Position numbers and translations under genes: made by a program. From an uncultured Roseateles sp. (GTDB lineage: Bacteria; Pseudomonadota; Gammaproteobacteria; Burkholderiales; Burkholderiaceae_C), in assembly GCF_963422335.1 (NCBI RefSeq), contig NZ_OY729424.1, forward strand, positions 4,278,001-4,342,000: a stretch of 64,000 nt of DNA. The letters run 5' to 3'. Below the pieces are notes generated by a model, which saw only the letters and a list, made by a program, of their open reading frames with translations, ran no database searches and was not told where the DNA came from. Below, piece by piece: positions 21,826 to 29,396 of the stretch. Every line of letters starts with the position of its first letter. The first letter of the stretch is position 1.

Positions 21826-22590
21826 ATGAAACTCGCCACCTGGAATGTCAACTCGCTGAACGTGCGCCTGCCGCAGGTGCTGGACTGGTTGGCAGCCAAC
21901 CCTGTTGATGCGCTGGTGCTGCAGGAAACCAAGCTGACCGACGACAAGTTCCCGACGCTGGAGATCGGCGAGGCCGGCTACCAGGTGCACTGGTTCGGCC
22001 AGAAAACCTACAACGGCGTGGCCCTGCTGAGCCGCACCCCGGCGCTGGAGGTGGTGAAGAACATTGTCGGCTTCGAGGACACCCAGGCGCGGGTGATTGC
22101 CGGCACGGTGGACGGCGTGCGCGTGATCGGTGCCTACTTCCCGAACGGTGAGGCGCTGGACAGCGACAAGTTCGTCTACAAGATGGCCTGGCTGGACGGC
22201 CTGCGGGCCTGGCTGGCCAACGAGCTCAAGACCTACGACAAGCTGGTGCTGATGGGCGACTTCAACATCGCCCCGGAAGACCGCGACTGCTACGACCCGG
22301 TCGCCTTTGTGGGCAAGACCCACTGCTCGCCGCAGGAGCGTGCGCACTTCCAGGCCCTGCTCGATTTGGGGCTGGTCGACGCCTACCGGATGTTCGATCA
22401 CCCGCCCAAAAGCTACAGCTGGTGGGACTACCGCAATCTGGGTTTTCGCAAGAATCAGGGCCTGCGCATCGACCACATCCTGGTCAGCGAGGCGTTGCGC
22501 GCTCAGGTTCAGTCCTGCGAGATCGACAAGCTGCCGCGCAAGAACGAGCGGCCCAGCGACCACGCGCCGGTGGTGGTGACGCTGGGCTGA
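21826..22590 (+). CDS. xthA: Exodeoxyribonuclease III
   Basis: 254-residue EEP-fold nuclease giving 3'-5' exonuclease, 3'-phosphatase and AP endonuclease activity in base excision repair. The motifs are 'LATWNVNSLNVRL', 'LQETKL' (metal-binding Glu), 'LMGDFNIAPEDRDCYDP' (active-site Asp/Asn), 'GLRIDHILVS', and the terminal 'SDHAPVVV' (catalytic His). Length and start are typical. It follows the DUF4337 gene by 10 bases and ends convergent with pncB. Confidence 0.96.
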   Translation: MKLATWNVNSLNVRLPQVLDWLAANPVDALVLQETKLTDDKFPTLEIGEAGYQVHWFGQKTYNGVALLSRTPALEVVKNIVGFEDTQARVIAGTVDGVRVIGAYFPNGEALDSDKFVYKMAWLDGLRAWLANELKTYDKLVLMGDFNIAPEDRDCYDPVAFVGKTHCSPQERAHFQALLDLGLVDAYRMFDHPPKSYSWWDYRNLGFRKNQGLRIDHILVSEALRAQVQSCEIDKLPRKNERPSDHAPVVVTLG

Positions 22591-22595
22591 GCCTA

Positions 22596-22676
22596 GATGG
22601 GCCGAGCGCCGGGCCGCTCCCAAGCCGGCCCGCATCCCCTCGGGGGATCGATCGACGTACCCGTTGATCGAGGGGC
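22596..22676. repeat. Intergenic GC-rich element with hairpin, possible dispersed repeat and terminator
   Basis: Between convergent xthA and pncB. The first part (about 22600-22650) reads GCGCCGGGCCGCTCCCAAG, then GGCCCGCATCCCCTCGGGGG, and resembles a short element I recall as very abundant in intergenic regions of this bacterial group; no second copy occurs in this window. The second part can fold: CCCCTCG (22636-22642) pairs with CGAGGGG (22669-22675), and inside it ATCGACG pairs with CGTTGAT. It may serve as a bidirectional terminator, although no U-tract is present. Confidence 0.45.
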
Positions 22677-23861
22677 TTACGTGATGTTGAAGACCTGGCG
22701 CAAGTAGGCCAGAAAGGTCTGGTCGTCGCACATCGTCTTGCCGGGGCTGTCCGACAGCTTGGCCACCGGCTGGCCATTGCACTGGGTCAGCTTCATGACG
22801 ATGTGCAGCGGCGTCAGGCCCATATCGTTGCTGAGGTTGGTGCCTATGCCGAAACCGAGCTGGGTGCGGTCGGCAAAGTGGCGGTACAGGGCCAGCGCGG
22901 CAGGCACGTCCAGCCCGTCCGAGAACACCAGCCGCTTGGTGTGCGCGTCGATGCGCAGCTTGGCGTAGTGGGCCAAGGCTTTCTCGCCCCAGACGTAAGG
23001 GTCGCCCGAGTCATGGCGCAGACCGTCGAACAGCTTGGCGAAGTAGAGATCGAAGTCGGCCAGAAAGGCGTCCATACCGACCACATCGGTCAGCGCCACG
23101 CCGAGGTCGCCGCGGTACTCCTGCACCCAGTCCTCCAGCGCCGCCTTCTGATGGTCGCGCAGGCGCACACCGGTGGCCTGGTAGCTTTGCAGATACTCGT
23201 GCGCCATCGTGCCGATCGGCACCAGGTCGAGATCGCGCGCCAAGAGCACATTCGAGGTGCCCTTGAAGTACTGCGGCAGCTCGCGCTTCAAGGTGGCCAC
23301 GACCTCGCGGTGCCAGTCGCCCGAGAAGCGCCGGCGCACGCCGAAGTCGAACACCTCGAAGGGATGGGCGCGCGGCGGCTCGTCGCCAAAGGCGCGCAGC
23401 TGGGCGATCTTGTGCTGCAGCCGGCGGCGGCCTTCGGTGCGCGCCGCGGCCTGATCGAAACGGCGGAAATACAGCTCGTTGACGATGGCCAGCACAAAGA
23501 TCTCGAAGCCCATCACGTGGACCTGGGGGCCGCTGGCGACGATGCGCAAGTCCTGGCTCTCGGCGCTGACCGAGATGAACTCGCGCTGGAAGCGGAACAG
23601 GCGCAGGAAGTCGACGAAGTCGGACTTGATGAAGCGCAGCCCCTTCAGATAGGCCAGCTCACCGAGACTGAAGCTGAGGCTGCACAGATGGTCAATCTCA
23701 CGCTCGACCTCGTGCAGCAGCTCTGCCAGCGGAAACACCGTCTCGTTGCGGCACAGAAAGCTGTACTCCGCCTGGGTCTGCGGATGGCGATGCAGCATCG
23801 TCTGCCACATCGTGAACTTGTAGAGATCGGTCTCCAGCAGGCTGTGGATCACAGGCGTCAT
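22677..23861 (-). CDS. pncB: Nicotinate phosphoribosyltransferase PncB
   Basis: 394-residue NAD-salvage enzyme converting nicotinate and PRPP to nicotinate mononucleotide with ATP. The N-terminus 'HSLLETDLYKFTMWQTML', the 'EYSFLCRNE' segment, 'FDFGVRRRFSGDWH' (with the autophosphorylated His region downstream), 'VPIGTMAHEYLQSY', and 'GIGTNLSNDMG' match PncB. The start at 23861 overlaps the upstream hydrolase stop in an ATGA arrangement, so the preceding enzyme probably supplies its substrate nicotinate. Confidence 0.95.
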   Translation of the reverse strand: MTPVIHSLLETDLYKFTMWQTMLHRHPQTQAEYSFLCRNETVFPLAELLHEVEREIDHLCSLSFSLGELAYLKGLRFIKSDFVDFLRLFRFQREFISVSAESQDLRIVASGPQVHVMGFEIFVLAIVNELYFRRFDQAAARTEGRRRLQHKIAQLRAFGDEPPRAHPFEVFDFGVRRRFSGDWHREVVATLKRELPQYFKGTSNVLLARDLDLVPIGTMAHEYLQSYQATGVRLRDHQKAALEDWVQEYRGDLGVALTDVVGMDAFLADFDLYFAKLFDGLRHDSGDPYVWGEKALAHYAKLRIDAHTKRLVFSDGLDVPAALALYRHFADRTQLGFGIGTNLSNDMGLTPLHIVMKLTQCNGQPVAKLSDSPGKTMCDDQTFLAYLRQVFNIT

Positions 23862-24718
23862 GCGCGCTCTTTCGACAATTCTTTCAACATCTCGACGCTG
23901 GTCGACAGGCGCAGGCCCTGCTCGCGCATTGCCGCGAAAAAGGCCTGCTGCTGACTCTCGAAGCCGGCCACCGGGCTCATGCAATCGGTCAGCAGCACCA
24001 GCCGGTCCAGGCGCCCGCCAGGTAGGTGTTGCGAAAGATGCTCGGTGGTCGCCCTGACGCAGTGGCTGGAGGCCTCGCCGGCGATCAGCAGCCGCTCGGC
24101 GCGGTCCAGTCGCGTCAGCAGCTCGCGGTTCAGCTGCGTGCCTTCGTCGTCATCGCTGGGCACTTCGGCCTGCAGCGCGCTGTAGTGCTCGGTCCAGGGG
24201 TTGCTGCCCTTCAGCACCTTGTGCACCGACCGCAGCCGCCGCTCCTCCCAGCCGTTGTAGGCGGCGCGCACATCGGCATGCACGGCCTGGCCCCAGCTGC
24301 CGATCTCGCAATGCACCGGCCAGATCATCAAGGTGTAGCGGCCGGTGGCTTCCAGCGCGTCGAGATAGGCCAGGGTGCGAGGCAAGGCGGTGGCATCGCG
24401 CGGGCTGAACGCGCCCGCGCGCACCTGCGCGGCGGTGATGGCTGTGAACGGTGAGACATCGCCCGCCCAGAAGGCCGGGTGCGCGATGTCGATGCGGTGA
24501 TGCGAATCCAGCGTGATGGTGATTTCATCAATGGCGTCACCGACCGTGCGGATCAGGCCAGCCAGCCGCTGCATGTCACCATGCGCACCCGGCACCGGCA
24601 AGGCTGGCCTCAGCGGGCCGCCCCTCACCGGGTCGGGCGGCAACCAGGCCTCGGGCAGATCGCAGAAATCGTTCTGCGCGTCGATGATCAGCAGCTGGGT
24701 GTTGTTCGCAAGACTCAT
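23858..24718 (-). CDS. Nicotinamidase-like cysteine hydrolase (isochorismatase fold)
   Basis: 286-residue member of the isochorismatase-like hydrolases, longer than the usual 200-220. The catalytic triad is visible: Asp in 'IDAQNDFC', Lys in 'HKVLKGSNP', Cys in 'GEASSHCVRAT'. A metal-binding D-x-H-x5-H pattern ('DSHHRIDIAH') is typical of nicotinamidases. The four-base overlap with pncB makes nicotinamide deamidation to nicotinate the most likely role, the first step of the PncA-PncB salvage route. A more general amide or peroxide-related hydrolase cannot be excluded. Confidence 0.8.
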   Translation of the reverse strand: MSLANNTQLLIIDAQNDFCDLPEAWLPPDPVRGGPLRPALPVPGAHGDMQRLAGLIRTVGDAIDEITITLDSHHRIDIAHPAFWAGDVSPFTAITAAQVRAGAFSPRDATALPRTLAYLDALEATGRYTLMIWPVHCEIGSWGQAVHADVRAAYNGWEERRLRSVHKVLKGSNPWTEHYSALQAEVPSDDDEGTQLNRELLTRLDRAERLLIAGEASSHCVRATTEHLSQHLPGGRLDRLVLLTDCMSPVAGFESQQQAFFAAMREQGLRLSTSVEMLKELSKERA

Positions 24719-24735
24719 GGCGGCAATGTACCTGC

Positions 24736-25161
24736 TCAGGCGTTCTTGTAGGTCTGCAGGTGGATGCTGGTCTCGGTCGCGCCAATGCCCTTGATCAGCC
24801 GCACCCGCTCCAGCACATCGGCCAGCTCGCCCAGGGTGCTGGCGCGCAGCTCGGCCAGCAGGTCCCAGCGGCCATTGGTATCGAACAGGCGCGACACACC
24901 GGGTTCGCCGAGCAGGATGCTGATGACCTCACGCGTCTTGTTGCCCTCCACGGCGATGCTCATCCAGGCCGTGATCAGGTTGGGCGTCACGTCGGGCCTG
25001 AGCGTGACCGTGTAGCCGACGATCACGCCGGCGTCCTCCAGCTTGGCGATGCGATTCGTCACCGTGCCGCGCGAGACCTTGAGCTTGTGCGCCAGGGTGG
25101 CGACGGTGGCGCGGGCGTCCAGGCGCAAGAGCGCCATCAATTGCTGGTCCAGGGTATCCAT
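24736..25161 (-). CDS. Lrp/AsnC family transcriptional regulator
   Basis: 141-residue feast/famine regulator: N-terminal HTH ('LDQQLMALLRLDARATVATL' through 'VSRGTVTNRIAKLEDAGVI') and a C-terminal RAM/AsnC ligand domain ('NLITAWMSIAVEG', 'GRWDLLAELRA'). ATG 25161 begins the conserved region; 13 upstream codons of open frame are ignored. It is 17 bases ahead of the nicotinamidase-like gene on the same strand and divergent from ornithine cyclodeaminase. It may therefore sense an amino acid such as ornithine, proline or arginine and control both directions; this is inference. Confidence 0.92.
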   Translation of the reverse strand: MDTLDQQLMALLRLDARATVATLAHKLKVSRGTVTNRIAKLEDAGVIVGYTVTLRPDVTPNLITAWMSIAVEGNKTREVISILLGEPGVSRLFDTNGRWDLLAELRASTLGELADVLERVRLIKGIGATETSIHLQTYKNA

Positions 25162-25186
25162 CAGCGTCTCCAATCGATGGTGATTC

Positions 25187-25215
25187 TGCCATTTTGGCAA
25201 TTACAACTGCCGAAA
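25187..25215. promoter_or_regulatory. Putative Lrp-type operator between divergent lrp and ocd
   Basis: A perfect inverted repeat TGCCA-TTT-TGGCA (25187-25199) is followed by a third half-site. TTTTGGCA (25192-25199) and TGCCGAAA (25208-25215) form an 8-base imperfect palindrome with an 8-base spacer. The cluster lies about 25 bases upstream of the Lrp start and about 95 upstream of ocd. Lrp-family proteins commonly bind repeated weak palindromes of this kind. Confidence 0.5.
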
Positions 25216-25309
25216 TGACAGAACGTCCTCACTAATTGCGCATTTCTTGCGCTTCTCGCTAACACGCGGCTTGAGAAGAATCAGGCCATCACAACCGCCG
25301 AGCCTGCCT

Positions 25310-26359
25310 ATGACGACCCTTCTGACCACCCGAGACGTCGCCCAGATCGTCCAGCGCCTTGGCATTGATGCCTGCCTGACCCGCCTGGTCGGCTATCTGG
25401 AAGCCGACTATCTGCGCTGGAACGAGTTCGACAAGACCCCCCGCGTGGCCGCCCATTCGCAAGACGGCGTGATCGAGCTGATGCCCATCGCCGACGCCTC
25501 GCTCTACAGCTTCAAATACGTCAACGGCCACCCGAAGAACACCCGCCTGGGCCTGTCCACCGTGATGGCCTTCGGCGCCCTGGCCGATGTGGCCACCGGC
25601 CGCCCCGAACTGCTGACCGAACTGACCTTGACCACCGCCATGCGCACCGCCGCCACCTCGGCGATGGTGGCCCGCAAGCTGGCACGTCCCGACTCCAAGA
25701 CCATGGCCCTGATCGGCAATGGCGCGCAAAGCGAATTCCAGGCACTGGCCTTTCACCATCTGCTGGGCATCGAAGAAATCCGTCTCTTCGACATCGACCC
25801 GGCCGCCACTGCCAAGCTGATGCGCCATCTCCAATCCGTGCCCGGTCTGAAGCTCACCGTCTGCAGCAGCACCGCTGACGCCGTGCGCGGCGCCGACATC
25901 CTCACCACCGTCACCGCCGACAAGACCAATGCCACCATCATCACGCCCGAGATGGTCGAGCCCGGCATGCACATCAATGGCGTCGGCGGTGACTGCCCCG
26001 GCAAGACCGAGCTGCACCGCGCCGTGCTGGAGCGGGCCAGGGTCTTCGTCGAGTACGAGCCCCAGTCGCGCATCGAGGGCGACATCCAGCAGATGCCCGC
26101 CGACTTCGCCGTGACCGAGTTCTGGCGCGTGCTGAATGGTCAGGCCAGTGGCCGCGACAATGCCGGCCAGGTCACCGTGTTCGACTCGGTAGGTTTTGCG
26201 CTGGAAGACTTCTCGGCCCTGCGCTTTCTGCGCGACACCGCGCGTGAATTGGGCCTGGGCAGCCAGGTGGCGCTGATCCCGGAAATGGCTGATCCCAAGG
26301 ACCTGTTCGGTCAACTGGGCCTGGCGCAAAGCAGCACCGCGACGCGACGCGCGGCTTGA
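25310..26359 (+). CDS. ocd: Ornithine cyclodeaminase
   Basis: 349-residue NAD-dependent enzyme of the ornithine cyclodeaminase/mu-crystallin family that converts L-ornithine to L-proline and ammonia. The dinucleotide fold 'MALIGNGAQSEFQALAFHHL' and the segments 'GMHINGVGGDCPGKTELH' and 'VTVFDSVGFALEDFSALRF' are diagnostic. Length and N-terminus fit true ornithine cyclodeaminases better than generic imine reductases. ATG 25310 starts 21 codons into a longer open frame that overlaps the promoter. The adjacent divergent Lrp regulator is the probable controller. Confidence 0.9.
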   Translation: MTTLLTTRDVAQIVQRLGIDACLTRLVGYLEADYLRWNEFDKTPRVAAHSQDGVIELMPIADASLYSFKYVNGHPKNTRLGLSTVMAFGALADVATGRPELLTELTLTTAMRTAATSAMVARKLARPDSKTMALIGNGAQSEFQALAFHHLLGIEEIRLFDIDPAATAKLMRHLQSVPGLKLTVCSSTADAVRGADILTTVTADKTNATIITPEMVEPGMHINGVGGDCPGKTELHRAVLERARVFVEYEPQSRIEGDIQQMPADFAVTEFWRVLNGQASGRDNAGQVTVFDSVGFALEDFSALRFLRDTARELGLGSQVALIPEMADPKDLFGQLGLAQSSTATRRAA

Positions 26360-26525
26360 CCGAGGCAGCCATCGCGCAGCGGCAATTGATACTGCCCGCC
26401 TGAGCAGTATCGTGATTAAATGCCTGCAACCCTTGCTGCCCGTGGGAGGCACTGGCGGCACTTGACGAAGATCAAGCCAGCCGCACAGGGGTGGTTCAAG
26501 CTTGCGTCGCTCCCGGTAGTTTTCC

Positions 26526-26541
26526 AAGCAAGGTCTTGCTT
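26526..26541. promoter_or_regulatory. 16-base near-perfect palindrome upstream of chemoreceptor gene
   Basis: AAGCAAG-GT-CTTGCTT, a 7-base inverted repeat with a 2-base centre, lies 37 bases upstream of the chemoreceptor ATG inside a 219-base leader that holds no gene. The centre is too short for an RNA hairpin, so a protein-binding site is more plausible than a terminator. Confidence 0.35.
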
Positions 26542-26578
26542 GATGCCCGAGCGCCATGCCACAAGGGAGTGCAATGAC

Positions 26579-28195
26579 ATGCGCCAGAACCTTCCGGTAT
26601 CCAAGACGGAATACCCCTTCCCGTCCGGCCAGACCCTGGTTTCCACCACCGATCTGAAAGGGCGGATCCTGCACTGCAACCCGGCCTTCATCGAGGTCAG
26701 CGGTTTCGAGCGGCAGGCTCTGCTGGGTCAGCCCCACAACATGATCCGCCACCCCGACATGCCGGAGGAGGCCTTCCGCGACATGTGGGAGACGATTGCC
26801 TCCGGCCAGCCCTGGTCGGCGCCGGTGAAAAACCGCCGCAAGAACGGCGACTTCTACTGGGTCATGGCCAATGTGACGCCGCTGATGGAGGGCTCGCGCC
26901 CGGTCGGCTACATGTCGGTGCGCACCGAGGCCACACGCGCCCAGATCCAGGCGGCCGAGCAGCTGTATGCACAGATGGCCCGCGAGAAGGCCTCCGGGCG
27001 CATCGTGCACGTGCTGCATCGGGGCCATCTGCAGCGCAAGGATGCCTGGGGCCGCGTCAAGGCCTGGCTCAATCCGGGTCCGGTGGTGCAATCGGCGCTG
27101 TTGTTTGCCCTTGTCGGCCTGGGCGCTTGGGCGGCCATCGCGGCCGCCGGTACGGGCTCGGTGCTGGCCATTGCGCTCACCATCGCGCTGCTCTCACTGG
27201 GCGGCGCCTGGCTGTCGCAGCGCATGGCCAATGCCCCCATCGAGGCCCTGCTCTCCTACGCCAACCGCCTGGCCGCGGGTGACCTGACCCAAAGCCTGAC
27301 GATGGCCGGCTCCGGCCAGGCCGCAGCACTCGGCCGTGCACTGAGCCAGCTGACCGTCAATATGCGCGCCATCGTCTCTGACACCCGCGTCGAACTCGAG
27401 CATATGTGTGCCTCGACACGTGAGATTGCCAATGGCAATCAGGACCTGTCATCGCGCACCGAGTCGCAGGCCAGCAGCCTGCAGCAGACAGCGGCAACGA
27501 TGGAGGAGATCACCGGCACCGTGCGCCAGAGCTCGGCCTCGGCCAAACAGGCCTCCGAGGTGGCCGCCCAGCTGACCGCCGTCACCCAGCGCAGCAGCGA
27601 CTCGGTTCATCACGTCAGTGACACGATGGGGGAGATTTCTGCTTCCTCGCACCGCATCAGCGAAATCATCCAGGTGATAGAGAGCATCGCCTTCCAGACC
27701 AATATCCTGGCGCTGAACGCCGCCGTCGAGGCCGCGCGTGCCGGCGAGCAGGGCCGTGGCTTTGCCGTCGTGGCGGCCGAGGTGCGGGCGCTGTCGCAAC
27801 GCACTTCGGGTGCGGCGCGCGAGGTCAAGCAGCTGATCACCGAATCGGCCGAAAAAGTGCAAGCCGGCGAACGCCAGACCCAGCAGGCCCGCGCCAGCAT
27901 CGACGAGACCCTGGAGGCAATGCGCCGCTTCGAAGGCCTGATCGGTAATATCAACACCAGCTCGGGCGAGCAACTGACCGGTATCTCGCAGATCAACGAG
28001 GCCGTCAGCCAGCTCGACGGCATCACCCAGCAGAATGCCGCCATGGTGGAGCAGTTGGCGGCCTCGGCCAACTCGATGCTGGGGCAGGCCCAGGACGTGG
28101 TGCAGGCGGTGCGTGTGTTCAAGCTGCGCGCGGGCGACACTCTGGCGGCGCCTGATGCCGTGGACCTGCGCCGCGCCGCTGCGCTGGCCCACTGA
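26579..28195 (+). CDS. PAS-domain methyl-accepting chemotaxis protein (Aer-like)
   Basis: 538-residue chemoreceptor without a periplasmic domain. An N-terminal PAS domain of the Aer type ('STTDLKGRILHCNPAFIEVS', 'HNMIRHPDMPEEAFRDMW', 'NGDFYWVMANVTPL') occupies about residues 20-130 and could carry FAD or sense redox state. Two closely spaced TM helices follow ('ALLFALVGLGAWAAIA', 'LAIALTIALLSLGGAW'), then a HAMP-like segment and the cytoplasmic signalling domain with the CheA/CheW hairpin tip 'ESIAFQTNILALNAAVEAA' and 'GFAVVAAEVRALSQR'. ATG 26579 has a Shine-Dalgarno AAGGGAG. No other chemotaxis or flagellar gene is nearby. Confidence 0.93.
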   Translation: MRQNLPVSKTEYPFPSGQTLVSTTDLKGRILHCNPAFIEVSGFERQALLGQPHNMIRHPDMPEEAFRDMWETIASGQPWSAPVKNRRKNGDFYWVMANVTPLMEGSRPVGYMSVRTEATRAQIQAAEQLYAQMAREKASGRIVHVLHRGHLQRKDAWGRVKAWLNPGPVVQSALLFALVGLGAWAAIAAAGTGSVLAIALTIALLSLGGAWLSQRMANAPIEALLSYANRLAAGDLTQSLTMAGSGQAAALGRALSQLTVNMRAIVSDTRVELEHMCASTREIANGNQDLSSRTESQASSLQQTAATMEEITGTVRQSSASAKQASEVAAQLTAVTQRSSDSVHHVSDTMGEISASSHRISEIIQVIESIAFQTNILALNAAVEAARAGEQGRGFAVVAAEVRALSQRTSGAAREVKQLITESAEKVQAGERQTQQARASIDETLEAMRRFEGLIGNINTSSGEQLTGISQINEAVSQLDGITQQNAAMVEQLAASANSMLGQAQDVVQAVRVFKLRAGDTLAAPDAVDLRRAAALAH

Positions 28196-28272
28196 GGCAA
28201 AGTCCGTACGGGCTCGGCGGCACGGGGTTTGCCTCAGAATCCGGGCTCACCAAGACTTTGTAGCTCACACCC

Positions 28273-28692
28273 ATGAAATACCTGCACACCATGGTGCGCG
28301 TCGCCGATCTCGACGCCTCGCTGCGCTTTTACCGCGATGCGCTGGGCCTGGAGCTGGTCTCGCAGCGCGAGTACCCGCAAGGCAAGTTCACCCTGGCCTA
28401 TCTGGCCGCGCCCGGAGACCATCAGGCGCAGGTCGAGCTGACCTTCAACTGGGACACGGAAGACTACGGCGGCGCCCGCAACTTCGGCCACATTGCCTTT
28501 GCCGTGGACGACATCTATGCCGCCTGCCAGCGCCTGCAGGACCACGGCGTGCTGATCAATCGTCCGCCGCGTGATGGCCGCATGGCCTTTGTGCGCTCTC
28601 CCGACAATATCTCGATCGAGCTGCTGCAGGCCGGCACGGCCCTGCCCCCGGCCGAGCCTTGGGCGTCGATGCCCAATACCGGCCAGTGGTAG
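28273..28692 (+). CDS. gloA: Lactoylglutathione lyase (glyoxalase I)
   Basis: 139-residue metalloenzyme that isomerises the methylglyoxal-glutathione hemithioacetal to S-lactoylglutathione. Metal ligands sit in the expected places: His in 'MKYLHTMVRV', Glu in 'QVELTFNW', His in 'NFGHIAFAV', and Glu in 'ISIELLQ'. The two beta-alpha-beta VOC modules are complete. It is monocistronic, followed by a strong hairpin shared with the convergent eda gene. Confidence 0.95.
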   Translation: MKYLHTMVRVADLDASLRFYRDALGLELVSQREYPQGKFTLAYLAAPGDHQAQVELTFNWDTEDYGGARNFGHIAFAVDDIYAACQRLQDHGVLINRPPRDGRMAFVRSPDNISIELLQAGTALPPAEPWASMPNTGQW

Positions 28693-28698
28693 TTCTTT

Positions 28699-28737
28699 GG
28701 GGATGGACCTTGCCGTTTGGCGGCAAGCTCCGTCCTC
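28699..28737. terminator. Bidirectional hairpin terminator between gloA and eda
   Basis: CTTGCCG-TTTGG-CGGCAAG forms a perfect 7-base stem (28709-28727). An outer stem of 8 pairs (GGGGATGG with CCGTCCTC, two G-U) extends it. It sits 6 bases after the gloA stop and 6 bases beyond the eda stop of the opposite strand, which fits a shared terminator, although flanking U-tracts are short. Confidence 0.6.
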
Positions 28738-28743
28738 AACCGA

Positions 28744-29373
28744 TCAAAGCGAGCGCAGCGCGCTGGCCTCGCGGGCCAGGCGCGTGATGCGCGCCCAGTC
28801 CTGGCTCGCCACCGCATCGGCCGGCGTCAGCCAGGAGCCGCCGCAGACCTTGACATTGGGCAGGGCCAGGAACTGCGGCGCCGTCTCCACGGTGATGCCA
28901 CCGGTCGGGCAGAACACCACATCGGTGAACGGGCCGGCCAGCGCCTTCAGCATCGGTATGCCGCCGGCCGCGGTGGCCGGGAAGAACTTCAGGAAGAAAT
29001 AGCCGTCGGCATTGGCCTGCATGACCTCGCTGCCGGTGGCCGTGCCGGGCAGCAGCGGCAGACCCATCTCGCGGCAGGCCAGGCCGATCTCGCTGGTGTA
29101 GCCGGGGCTGACGGCGAACTGGCAGCCGGCGTTCTTGGCTGCCTGGGCATCGGCGACGCTGCGCACGGTGCCCGCGCCGACGATGGCCTCGGGCACGGCA
29201 CGGGCAATTGCCTCCATGCATTGCAGGGCCACCGGCGTGCGCAGCGTGATCTCCAGCACCTTGACCCCACCATCGACCAGGGCCTGGGCCATGGGCACGG
29301 CGTCGGCCAGGTTCTGGATCACGATCACCGGGATCACGGGGCCATGCTCGGCCAGTTTCAGCGTATTCAACAT
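28744..29373 (-). CDS. eda: KDPG aldolase Eda
   Basis: 209-residue 2-keto-3-deoxy-6-phosphogluconate aldolase (with 4-hydroxy-2-oxoglutarate aldolase activity), splitting KDPG to pyruvate and glyceraldehyde 3-phosphate. 'PVIPVIVIQNLADAVPMAQA', 'VGAGTVRSVADAQ' with the catalytic Glu/Thr region, 'FAVSPGYTSEI', and the Schiff-base Lys in 'FFLKFFPATAAGG' are present. ATG 29373 has the Shine-Dalgarno AAGGAA. It follows edd by 23 bases on the same strand, completing the Entner-Doudoroff route. Confidence 0.96.
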   Translation of the reverse strand: MLNTLKLAEHGPVIPVIVIQNLADAVPMAQALVDGGVKVLEITLRTPVALQCMEAIARAVPEAIVGAGTVRSVADAQAAKNAGCQFAVSPGYTSEIGLACREMGLPLLPGTATGSEVMQANADGYFFLKFFPATAAGGIPMLKALAGPFTDVVFCPTGGITVETAPQFLALPNVKVCGGSWLTPADAVASQDWARITRLAREASALRSL

Positions 29374-29396
29374 CGTTCGTTCCTTGTTCGAATCCA

